From Acidobacteriota bacterium (lineage in GTDB: Bacteria > Acidobacteriota > Terriglobia > Bryobacterales > JACQDG01): a stretch of DNA of 8,873 nt. Below the pieces are notes generated by a model. The model was not told the origin of the DNA. It was given only the letters and a program-made list of their open reading frames with translations, and did not search any database. A program made the translations under genes and the position numbers. This document shows, piece by piece, positions 1-5,692 of the stretch (position 1 is the stretch's first letter; the number at the start of each line of letters is the position of its first letter). Where the stretch lies: the NCBI GenBank assembly GCA_016201185.1, contig JACQDG010000091.1:1-8873 (forward strand), read 5' to 3'.

Positions 1-372
1 AAGCAGATCAACGACACCCACGGACACCTGATGGGCAACCGGGTGATCAAGGCGGTGGCCGGAGCACTAAGAAGCGGCCTGCGGGAGTACGATTTGGCGG
101 CCCGCATGGGAGGCGATGAGTTCGTGCTTCTGCTGCCGGGCATGAAAGCAGAGGACGCCGCGGTGAAGCGCGTGGAGCTGGCCATGGCGGTGGAAGCTCT
201 GGGGAACAACTTTCCCGGCATGGAGATCTCCGTGAGCATGGGGTGCGCCAGTTTCCCCGAAGACAGCCAGAGCGTCGAGGAATTGATGGCCCTGGCCGAC
301 CGGCGAATGTACTGGCACAAGCGGGAGTATCACAGTGGCCGTGCGGTCCGGGTGGCGGCCATGACGGCCTAA
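1..372 (+). CDS. GGDEF diguanylate cyclase, C-terminal part (5' end outside window)
   Basis: The reading frame is open from base 1 and ends at TAA 370-372, leaving 123 visible residues. They cover most of a GGDEF domain, which makes cyclic di-GMP from two GTP. Visible residue 1 begins KQINDTHGHL, the usual nucleotide-binding stretch. The active-site motif GGDEF is intact at visible residues 37-41 (bases 109-123). An inhibitory I-site RxxD (REYD, residues 28-31) lies exactly five residues before it, so product feedback inhibition is likely. The domain ends normally with SMGCASFPED and an LADRRMYWHKR helix. One small departure is GHLMGN, where GHxxGD is usual. The start, first metal ligand and any sensor domain lie upstream and cannot be seen. 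The CpaE-like gene follows after 26 bases on the same strand, so the two probably share a transcript. Family assignment is firm; enzymatic activity is inferred. Confidence 0.93.
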   Translation, partial: KQINDTHGHLMGNRVIKAVAGALRSGLREYDLAARMGGDEFVLLLPGMKAEDAAVKRVELAMAVEALGNNFPGMEISVSMGCASFPEDSQSVEELMALADRRMYWHKREYHSGRAVRVAAMTA

Positions 373-398
373 GGGCCACGGTCCGAAAGGGGACCCTG

Positions 399-1571
399 AT
401 GTTCAGTGCATTATTAGTGGCCCCAGATTCGGGGCTCGCGCGAGTCTTGGAGCAATTGGCTCTCGAGTCGAAACAGGTCCGTGTCTATAAGGCGATGAAT
501 GTTTTCCCTTCATCGTATGAACTCACCAGGATGTTGAATTGTTTTCGGCCCGACATCATCTTGCTGGACTTCAGCCGTTTTGAAGATGCGCTGTCAGCCA
601 CCAGAGAGATCCACCTGCTTACTCCGGAAACAGCCCTTATCGGGCTCAGCCCAATCTGTAACCCGGAGCGGGTGAAACAGGCCCTGGAGGCGGGTGTCGG
701 GGAGCTTCTCACGTTTCCCATAACCGAAGAGAAATTTCTACAGAGCGTAGAGCGGGCCATGCGGAAAGCGCGGCCGGCAAGGCATGACAATCTGCTGGCA
801 TTCTTGCCGGCCAAAGCGGGCAGCGGTGCATCCACGGTCGCAGTCAACGTGGCCGGCTCTCTGGCTCACCATCTCGAGCAGAACGTGCTGGTCATCGAGG
901 CGGATCTGGCCTCGGGCATAATGTCGGACTTGCTGAAGTTCGAGGCGGAGTATTCGGTGATGGACGCTTTGGAAACCGCGGAGCGGCTGGACAGCACACT
1001 GTGGGATCGGATCGTGTCAAAAGCGCAAGGCGTAGACTTCTTGACGACCCCTCGATGGAAAGACAAGTCATTGACTTCTTCCTGGGCCAACTACCACCAA
1101 TTGCTACAATTTGTCCGCCCGCGTTACGACACCGTGATCGTTGATTTGCCGGAACTCGTGAATGATGCAACCGTCGAGATTGTTCGACGTGCCTCGCACG
1201 TATATATTGTTGCCACTCCGGAATTACCCTCCTTGATCCTGGCCCGCCGCAGGCGCAGGGAACTCGAAAACAGGGCCGTACCAGGCGACCATATCGGCGT
1301 TCTGGTGAACCGCTTCAGCAAGCGGGAATTGACAATAGGAGAGGTCGAGAAGTTCTTGGGGCAGCCAGTGGCTGGCGTCTTGCCAAATGATTACCAAGCG
1401 GTTCGCCGAGCGATCATGGGCGCCCAGCTGATCGAAAGCAATACCCGGCTGGGTAAAGCGTTTACCACCCTTGCTTCTGAGCTGGCCGGCGCGCCTGTTG
1501 CCGGCCCCACGGCTGGCTTTCAAATCCCGCTGTTGGGGGCTTTGCTTGCACGAAAGGTTACAGCGCCCTGA
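399..1571 (+). CDS. CpaE/TadZ-like protein: degenerate receiver domain plus MinD/ParA-type ATPase domain
   Basis: A 390-residue protein. Start ATG 399 was chosen because an AAAGGGG Shine-Dalgarno-like stretch lies just upstream; the frame stays open to 243, but that part overlaps the GGDEF gene and reads as nonsense. Residues 1-125 look like a response-regulator receiver fold: a single acidic residue (D10) stands where a pair is usual, IILLDFS holds a possible phospho-acceptor D57, and the conserved lysine near residue 106 is missing. Residues 130-365 form a MinD/ParA-like domain. The P-loop region reads AKAGSGAST (138-146), keeping the signature lysine K139 but with alanine A144 in place of the P-loop lysine. 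LVIEADLASG (164-173), TVIVDLPE (245-252) and VLVNRF (301-306) follow as in the family. CpaE/TadZ proteins place Tad pilus machinery at the pole, and atypical P-loops occur among them. No pilus genes are visible, so the true role may be a different localisation or regulatory one, perhaps linked to the upstream c-di-GMP enzyme. Confidence 0.85.
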   Translation: MFSALLVAPDSGLARVLEQLALESKQVRVYKAMNVFPSSYELTRMLNCFRPDIILLDFSRFEDALSATREIHLLTPETALIGLSPICNPERVKQALEAGVGELLTFPITEEKFLQSVERAMRKARPARHDNLLAFLPAKAGSGASTVAVNVAGSLAHHLEQNVLVIEADLASGIMSDLLKFEAEYSVMDALETAERLDSTLWDRIVSKAQGVDFLTTPRWKDKSLTSSWANYHQLLQFVRPRYDTVIVDLPELVNDATVEIVRRASHVYIVATPELPSLILARRRRRELENRAVPGDHIGVLVNRFSKRELTIGEVEKFLGQPVAGVLPNDYQAVRRAIMGAQLIESNTRLGKAFTTLASELAGAPVAGPTAGFQIPLLGALLARKVTAP

Positions 1572-1588
1572 AACTGAGAAAAAGTTTC
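1570..1588 (+). terminator. Weak hairpin at the end of the CpaE-like gene
   Basis: The inverted repeat GAAACT/AGTTTC (1570-1575 and 1583-1588) with a 7-base A-rich loop begins inside the stop codon of the CpaE-like gene. The stem has only 6 pairs and no T-run follows, so intrinsic termination is doubtful. It is listed because nothing better is visible before the convergent tRNA gene. Confidence 0.2.
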
Positions 1589-1827
1589 CCATCTTCTGAG
1601 GTCAACAATATGTTTCCCGCTGTGTCCAGAGAAGAAACCGGCTTTGCCTATTCGAAGGGCGCTTCGGGTTCCCCTGTCTCCATACCGTAGCGACGCCTCC
1701 AGGAATGGGCGGCGCTTCAAGACAACCGATTCTCGCCGCCTATCTAAACGGTGTGCCCAGTTCGCTCGGGACCCGTACTCCAGACTTTGAGCTGCTGGGC
1801 CAAATAAACCTAAGTTGGTCGATTGAT
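1572..1827. other. Gene-free convergent spacer
   Basis: This 256-base stretch lies between the CpaE-like gene (+) and the tRNA-Leu gene (-). I see no convincing coding sequence; the short frames here lack a ribosome site and read as tRNA-like nonsense. It holds a small hairpin CGAAG-GGCG-CTTCG at 1653-1666 and a larger inverted repeat with tRNA-like bases at 1755-1800, listed separately. No transposase, integrase or clear attachment site is visible. Confidence 0.6.
1755..1800. repeat. Interrupted inverted repeat with partial tRNA-3'-end resemblance
   Basis: GCCCAG (1755-1760) pairs with CTGGGC (1795-1800), and inside it GCTC (1764-1767) pairs with GAGC (1789-1792), giving a 6+4 pair stem with a small internal loop and a loop of about 21 bases. 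The stretch 1767-1781 (CGGGACCCGTACTCC) matches 1840-1860 of the adjacent tRNA-Leu gene if six bases of the T-arm are deleted, with one mismatch in 15. TGCCC also occurs at the expected outer end (1754-1758). It may be a decayed partial tRNA copy or a coincidental structured element. It is not a complete tRNA. Confidence 0.35.
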
Positions 1828-1916
1828 TGGTGCCCGGGGCGGGACTCGAACCCGCACTCCCGTTGCCGGGAAAAGGATTTTAAGTCCTTTGCGTCTGCCG
1901 GTTTCGCCACCCGGGC
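1828..1916 (-). tRNA. trnL: tRNA-Leu (anticodon UAA), CCA encoded
   Basis: Read on the minus strand, the gene folds as a class II tRNA. The acceptor stem GCCCGGG (1910-1916) pairs with CCCGGGC, followed by discriminator A and a genomically encoded CCA (1828-1830). The anticodon loop CUUAAAA lies at 1878-1884, with anticodon UAA at 1880-1882 on a stem rich in A-U pairs next to GG/CC. A long variable arm, CCCG-GCAA-CGGG (1859-1870), is the leucine-type hallmark. The T arm carries GTTCGAG inside a GCGGG/CCCGC stem. The length of 86 bases, or 89 with CCA, is normal for tRNA-Leu. It lies 42 bases downstream of the beta-barrel gene on the same strand, so it could be read through from that operon or use its own promoter. 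Confidence 0.96.
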
Positions 1917-1926
1917 GATCCAGTTC

Positions 1927-1955
1927 AGTCTAGTGGTTTCCGCGCGGGGGTGCAA
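1927..1955 (-). promoter_or_regulatory. Possible sigma-70-type promoter for tRNA-Leu
   Basis: On the minus strand TTGCAC (1950-1955) and TAGACT (1927-1932) are separated by 17 bases, and the -10 box ends 10 bases before the mature tRNA 5' end. Matches to consensus are 3/6 and 4/6, so the call rests mainly on spacing and position. Confidence 0.35.
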
Positions 1956-1958
1956 ACG

Positions 1959-3266
1959 CTAGCGGCTCGGCCAATCGCGGAAATAGTAGACCACGCCAGC
2001 AGAGACTTGGTGCCGGTGGAAGTCGCGGAGCAGGCCGCGCGGGTAGTTATAGAAAGCGAACTGGTAACGCAAGACGGCCTCGGCTCGTGGACCCCAGCGG
2101 CGGGCGATCCCGCCGCCGCCCAAGACCGTAGTGTTTCTGTAAAGCAGTGTGTCGAGGGAGTGGTAGCTCTGCAGGCTTAGCATGGCTTCCGGCCGCCAGG
2201 CGCGGGAGTGGGCGGCGCGCAGCGTAAGCGTTCCTTGGCTCTGGCGGGCCAAGCCGCTGAGGCCGCCCCCATCGGAGACCAGGTGCGACAGCTCCAGGCG
2301 CAGCTCCGCGCGGCCGATGCTTTGCAGCCAGGCGGCCGCCAGATGGGGCGCCCAGGTGTGCAGGCTTTGGACTTCCGTGCTGCCAGAGGCGCCCAGCAGC
2401 CTGGCGACCTCCGGATCAAGCTGCAGGAAGCCCGTTCCTGCGCTGCGGAGGATGCCGGCGCCGGCCAGCAGATCGAGCTCCGAGCTTTTGCTCCGGCGCC
2501 AGGAGTGGCCGACCGCGTACACGGTGTAGTCGGCGCCGCCCAGGTTGCGCGAGTGGTCGAAATGGGTAAAGGAGTAGGAGAGCGAGACAGTCTTGTGGCG
2601 GCAGTAGCGGCGGGCCAGCTCGGCGCGGGCGCGCCATCCCACAGCGTCAATCAAGGCGTTGAACTGCCGTTGGATGACGAAGCCATCGCCTCCGAAAGAG
2701 AACGAAGTGTCCGCCGTGGGCGAGAAAACCAGGTCGGCCAGGGCCGTGTTAGCGATGGTGCGGGCGTGGAAGGCCTCCGGGCCGGCTGCCGCGACGAAGC
2801 CCGCGCCTGGATGGTCGGCCGGGCCGGAAAAGTCTCCAAACGAGGAGCTCGCGCCAACATCGCGCAGCATCAGCATCAATCGCGGCGATAAGCGGAACCG
2901 CGTATCCAGGTTTACACCGTGCTGCGAACGGTCCAGGCGGCTGCTGGGGGTATAATGACGCAGATCGAACTGGTAATCCAGCCGCAGTTCGGCGCGCCGG
3001 CCGGCCCGGCGAGCTTTGAGACCGCCCTCGATTTCCTGAAACGGCCCGCCCAGGCGCTGCAAGTCCCTGGTGGGCAGCCCTTCCTCATAGCCGGACAGGA
3101 CGCCAATATATGGATAGAACATATCTCCCGCCTGGAAGGGCAGGGATTCCGCGGACAAGCCCCGGCTCAACAAGGCAGGGGCGTTCGCTGATTGCGCCAA
3201 ACACAAAGGAGCCGCTGCAAGCCACAGCGCCGCACCCATCGCTGCACCCCAGCGCCTGTCATTCAT
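1959..3266 (-). CDS. Exopolysaccharide-locus outer-membrane beta-barrel-like protein
   Basis: A 435-residue protein ending at TAG. A Sec signal peptide is clear: charged MNDRRW, hydrophobic residues 7-23 and a likely cut after LCLA (residue 24); there is no lipobox. The mature chain has no hydrophobic helices. It alternates hydrophobic and polar residues in short strands separated by charged turns (for example AELRLDYQFDLRHY and VSAGVVYYFRD) and is rich in Y, F, R and S, as in outer-membrane barrels. The C-terminus VVYYFRDWPSR puts the aromatic end a few residues before the stop. It follows the export protein gene by 12 bases with an excellent Shine-Dalgarno site. A protein of this kind recurs in PEP-CTERM-associated exopolysaccharide loci as an uncharacterised barrel. 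By position it may be the outer-membrane conduit or an export accessory; no enzymatic motif was seen. The barrel call is from the look of the sequence, not from a computed model. Confidence 0.75.
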   Translation of the reverse strand: MNDRRWGAAMGAALWLAAAPLCLAQSANAPALLSRGLSAESLPFQAGDMFYPYIGVLSGYEEGLPTRDLQRLGGPFQEIEGGLKARRAGRRAELRLDYQFDLRHYTPSSRLDRSQHGVNLDTRFRLSPRLMLMLRDVGASSSFGDFSGPADHPGAGFVAAAGPEAFHARTIANTALADLVFSPTADTSFSFGGDGFVIQRQFNALIDAVGWRARAELARRYCRHKTVSLSYSFTHFDHSRNLGGADYTVYAVGHSWRRSKSSELDLLAGAGILRSAGTGFLQLDPEVARLLGASGSTEVQSLHTWAPHLAAAWLQSIGRAELRLELSHLVSDGGGLSGLARQSQGTLTLRAAHSRAWRPEAMLSLQSYHSLDTLLYRNTTVLGGGGIARRWGPRAEAVLRYQFAFYNYPRGLLRDFHRHQVSAGVVYYFRDWPSR

Positions 3267-3272
3267 TCCGGG

Positions 3273-3280
3273 CCTCCTTT
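3273..3280 (-). promoter_or_regulatory. Near-perfect Shine-Dalgarno site of the beta-barrel gene
   Basis: AAAGGAGG on the minus strand sits 6 bases before ATG 3264-3266 and overlaps the TAA stop (3279-3281) of the upstream export gene. This fixes the start and suggests that terminating ribosomes feed translation of the barrel gene. Confidence 0.8.
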
Positions 3281-3830
3281 AGGGCACCACGATGGTGTCG
3301 CCGTGCTCGAGAAGGACGTTCTGCTCCGGCTTCTTGCCCTGAACCACCGCTTTGTAATCAAAGGGGAGCCGCCGCTGAGAGGGTCCCGAACCTTTCAGTA
3401 CATAGATCCTCTTGGTGTTGGCAAAGTCGCGAAACCCGCCGGCGGCCGAAAGGGCTTGCAGGACCGAGGTGGCCGCCAGCAAGGGGTAGGCGCCGGCCCT
3501 CGAAACTTCTCCCATCACGTAGAACTTCTTGCTGTTGACCTGCTCGACGACCACCGTCACATCGGCTTCGGTGAGGTATTTCTTCAGCTCTACGCTCAGC
3601 CGGCGGGCCAGCTCGGTGGGAGTCAGGCCGGCTGCCGGCACATCGTTGAGGAGGGGAAGGGAAATACGGCCGTCGGGTCTCACCGGCACGCGGCACGAAA
3701 CCTCCGGCTCCTTCCACACGTGAACCGCGAGCACGTCTTCCGGCCCGATGAGGTAGGTTTGAGGATTCACGCCGGGTGGCGGAACATCGGAGGCTGCCAG
3801 CAGGGCGGTAAAGAAAAGAAAGCGGATCAT
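3279..3830 (-). CDS. Small polysaccharide export protein (Wza/Poly_export plus SLBB type)
   Basis: A 183-residue protein. ATG 3828-3830 is preceded by a GAGGTG ribosome site. A short hydrophobic N-terminus (MIRFLFFTALLAAS, residues 1-14) looks like a Sec signal; no cysteine lipobox is present. Residues 24-98 match the polysaccharide export domain: YLIGPEDVLAVHVW (26-39), VRPDGRISLPLL (50-61) and a TPTELARRL helix. Residues 102-183 form one SLBB-like domain, with FYVMGEVSRAGAYPL (103-117), a SVLQALSAAGGF helix and the end HGDTIVVP. Wza is about twice this length and has further domains and a C-terminal helix that crosses the outer membrane; this protein ends right after the SLBB domain. The short form resembles the export protein of PEP-CTERM-associated exopolysaccharide loci. 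It probably forms a periplasmic ring between the chain-length protein and an outer-membrane pore, with the downstream barrel the obvious candidate. It is the first gene of a minus-strand operon. Confidence 0.92.
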   Translation of the reverse strand: MIRFLFFTALLAASDVPPPGVNPQTYLIGPEDVLAVHVWKEPEVSCRVPVRPDGRISLPLLNDVPAAGLTPTELARRLSVELKKYLTEADVTVVVEQVNSKKFYVMGEVSRAGAYPLLAATSVLQALSAAGGFRDFANTKRIYVLKGSGPSQRRLPFDYKAVVQGKKPEQNVLLEHGDTIVVP

Positions 3831-3941
3831 AGTTGCACCTCGTCCTAATGGATGCCAGCCGTTACCGAACGAACGGGAAACTTTTCTGACCCGAAGGGAA
3901 GAAGGGGATGGCAGCCCGAAAATCTTACCAATCGAAGAGCA

Positions 3942-3971
3942 TTTATAGATAATCTAGCACGTTTAGGTTAA
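3942..3971 (-). promoter_or_regulatory. Candidate sigma-70-type promoter for the export/beta-barrel operon
   Basis: Minus-strand TTAACC (3966-3971) and TATAAA (3942-3947) are separated by 18 bases, with consensus matches of 4/6 and 5/6. The predicted leader to ATG 3830 is about 105 bases. Alternative -10-like sequences overlap in this AT-rich stretch. Confidence 0.4.
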
Positions 3972-3990
3972 AAAATCAGTCAAAAAAGTC

Positions 3991-4019
3991 TTGCATTCGT
4001 TTTCTAGTTGATTTATTAC
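3991..4019 (+). promoter_or_regulatory. Candidate sigma-70-type promoter for the chain-length/ATPase/transferase operon
   Basis: TTGCAT (3991-3996) and TATTAC (4014-4019) have a 17-base spacer and match consensus at 4/6 each. Transcription would begin near 4026 and give a leader of about 130 bases containing both hairpins described below. The two A6 tracts lie just upstream, where an UP-like or bent element would act. Confidence 0.4.
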
Positions 4020-4058
4020 TTAATAGCACAGCTTTTTCACGGGATACCCAACCACAAT

Positions 4059-4078
4059 CTGCGACTGGCGTGTCGCAG
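4059..4078 (+). promoter_or_regulatory. Perfect 7-base dyad (operator or leader hairpin)
   Basis: CTGCGAC (4059-4065), spacer TGGCGT, GTCGCAG (4072-4078) is an exact inverted repeat. In RNA it extends by a U-G and an A-U pair (4057-4080). It lies downstream of the predicted promoter and upstream of the chain-length gene, so it could be a repressor site or a structured part of the leader. A second small dyad, ACCA-G-TGGT (4082-4090), follows at once. Confidence 0.45.
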
Positions 4079-4097
4079 GTCACCAGTGGTTCATAGA

Positions 4098-4119
4098 CGG
4101 GCGCCGGCTAGCACGCCCG
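4098..4119 (+). promoter_or_regulatory. Second leader hairpin
   Basis: CGGGCG (4098-4103) and CGCCCG (4114-4119) form a 6-pair GC-only stem with a 10-base loop, ending 39 bases before ATG 4159. There is no T-run after it, so it is not an intrinsic terminator. Confidence 0.35.
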
Positions 4120-4158
4120 ACTTCCTCAACAAGTCATCGTTGACAGTAAGAAGGGACC

Positions 4159-5685
4159 ATGGGCCACCCTTTTCAGAGCCTCGATCTCGTTCCCTCCTCT
4201 TCTCTTGCCTACCAATGGAGCGGCGGGATCACTTTGCGGGACGTGGCAGCGGTGCTGTTCCGCCGCAAGAAGATCATTGCGGTTCTCTTTCTGTCTATTT
4301 TTGCCGGAGTCAGCTTGGGGGAGATCTGGGTGTGGCCCTACCTGAGCCCTCCCCGCTTCGGCTCCGAACTGAAGTTCATCATTAAAAAGGATCGTTTTGA
4401 CGCCGTGATAACCCCCGCTGAACGGGCTGTCCCCGGCCTGACCACGACGGTCGAGCCGCAGGAGGTTTATTCGGAGATCGAGCTTCTTAGGAGCGCTGAT
4501 GTTGTGGAACGCCTGGCCCGGGAGGCGCGGGTGACGCCCGATCCGGTCCTCCTGGGCCATCGGCCGGAGACGGACGTCGCCCGCTCGGTGGGGCGGCTGC
4601 AGCGCGGGCTGGTGGTCGAGCCGGTGGTGGTAAGCCGCAACGTGACCAACCTGATTTCCGTTCGCTACTCCTCGCCCGATGCGGCCGAGGTGAGCCGGGT
4701 GCTGAACAGGCTCCCCGAGATTTATCTGGAAAAGCATCTTGGCCTAAACCGCCGGCCGGGCGCGCTCGAATATTTCCGCTCCCAGGCCGAGGCTTGCGAG
4801 CGGCAGCTAAAGGAGGCCGAGGACCAACTGGCCGAGTTCGAAAAACAGCAGCCAGTCTGGAGCGCCGAGGGCGGCCGGCTGCCGGCTCTCGAAGAGTTGG
4901 TGGAAGTGGGGAAGCAGAGGTTCGAAACGGAAGCCGCCATCCGCGAAGCCGAAAGCCGGGCCGCGGAGCTGGCGCGCCAGTGGAAGGCCTTGCCGCTCAT
5001 GCTTTCTACGAATCGCGCAGCCGTGGACTCGGCCTATCTGGAGCGGCTGAAAGCGCAACTGGTGGACTTGGAGAATCGCCGGGCGCAAGCCACCTTTTAT
5101 CGGGAAATCGGACACCTGGACCGGCGCATCCGCGAGGTCGGGGAGGCGATTCAACGCGAATTGAAGATGCAGGAAACACGGATCGAGTCGGGCGAGCCGA
5201 ATCCCGCGCGCTCGGCGGTAGAAGCTGAGCAGCTTCGCAGCCAGGTCTTGTTGGCCGGCTTGAAGGCCCGGCGGGCAAGCCTTCTAGAACAGGAGCGCGC
5301 GGCGCGGGAGCAGGCGGCGGCCTTCCGGCGGTTCTCCGCGGAAAGCGCCGCCGGCCGGGCGGAGCTGGTTCGCAATGTCCGGTCAGCGGAGGAAAATTTC
5401 TCGCTTTACCGGAAGAAATATGCCGAGGCTCGAGAGGCGGAGGCCCTCAATGAACGGCGCGTGCTGAATGTGGCTTTAGCCGAAGGACCGCGGGCTCCGG
5501 CGCCCGTTCCCCGGCGAAACCAGTGGTTCTCCCTGGCCGTGGGGTTTCTGCTGGCCGCTGTTGGCGGAGCGGCAGGCGGCTTCGCCGGCGAGGCCCTGGA
5601 TCACTCCATCCACACGCCCCGGCAGCTGGAGCATTATTCGTCGCTGGCCGTGCTGGCCAGCATACCGGAATCCAGACAGGGATAG
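4159..5685 (+). CDS. Polysaccharide chain-length determinant / co-polymerase (Wzz, GumC-like), without kinase domain
   Basis: A 508-residue inner-membrane protein. ATG 4159 has AGAAGGG 3-9 bases upstream. The N-terminus holds the Wzz pattern: ITLRDVAAVLFRRKK (24-38), then a membrane helix at about 39-57. A periplasmic section follows, with EVYSEIELLRSADVVERLA (102-120) and the family stretch LISVRYSSPDAAEVSRVLNR (165-184). Residues 205-430 are rich in E, K, R, A and Q heptad-like helices and probably make long coiled coils. A proline-rich stretch, PRAPAPVPRRN, precedes the second membrane helix (about 457-475), and the protein ends with DHSIHTPRQLEHYSSLAVLASIP, the usual cytoplasmic tail. There is no fused tyrosine kinase; the kinase-like partner is two genes downstream. 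It would set polymer length and link polymerisation to the periplasmic export ring. It is the first gene of the plus-strand operon; the next gene starts 7 bases after its stop. Confidence 0.92.
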   Translation: MGHPFQSLDLVPSSSLAYQWSGGITLRDVAAVLFRRKKIIAVLFLSIFAGVSLGEIWVWPYLSPPRFGSELKFIIKKDRFDAVITPAERAVPGLTTTVEPQEVYSEIELLRSADVVERLAREARVTPDPVLLGHRPETDVARSVGRLQRGLVVEPVVVSRNVTNLISVRYSSPDAAEVSRVLNRLPEIYLEKHLGLNRRPGALEYFRSQAEACERQLKEAEDQLAEFEKQQPVWSAEGGRLPALEELVEVGKQRFETEAAIREAESRAAELARQWKALPLMLSTNRAAVDSAYLERLKAQLVDLENRRAQATFYREIGHLDRRIREVGEAIQRELKMQETRIESGEPNPARSAVEAEQLRSQVLLAGLKARRASLLEQERAAREQAAAFRRFSAESAAGRAELVRNVRSAEENFSLYRKKYAEAREAEALNERRVLNVALAEGPRAPAPVPRRNQWFSLAVGFLLAAVGGAAGGFAGEALDHSIHTPRQLEHYSSLAVLASIPESRQG

Positions 5686-5692
5686 GGATCAA

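Larger units (their letters stand above)
3831..4158. other. Divergent promoter region between the two exopolysaccharide operons
   Basis: This 328-base gap separates divergent start codons at 3830 and 4159. The middle (about 3930-4035) is markedly AT-rich against GC-rich genes on both sides and contains two A6 tracts, at 3970-3975 and 3982-3987. One promoter candidate per direction is listed separately. The side nearest the plus-strand operon carries two hairpins. I see no convincing small gene in it. Confidence 0.7.

Noticed and set aside
243..398. Upstream extension of the CpaE-like frame
   Set aside because: It overlaps the GGDEF gene in another frame, has no family-like sequence, and ATG 399 has its own ribosome site.
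1751..1827. Second complete tRNA gene next to tRNA-Leu
   Set aside because: No seven-base acceptor stem at the right spacing, no anticodon arm and no intact T-loop motif; only partial 3'-like similarity remains.
1705..1962. Small plus-strand open frame running across the tRNA gene
   Set aside because: It is read through the complement of tRNA-Leu and gives the familiar spurious peptide produced by translating tRNA genes.
2208..2891. Plus-strand open frame (227 codons) opposite the beta-barrel gene
   Set aside because: The minus strand has the signal peptide, Shine-Dalgarno site and operon spacing. The plus-strand product is arginine/alanine/glycine-rich nonsense without a ribosome site.
3831..4158. 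Sigma-54 (-24/-12) promoter in the divergent region
   Set aside because: TTGCAT at 3991 and TGGCGTG at 4066 are each suggestive alone, but no GG/GC pair has the required spacing.
5561..5692. Upstream extension of the ATPase frame
   Set aside because: The family N-terminus starts at ATG 5693; the extension overlaps the coding sequence of the chain-length protein's membrane helix.
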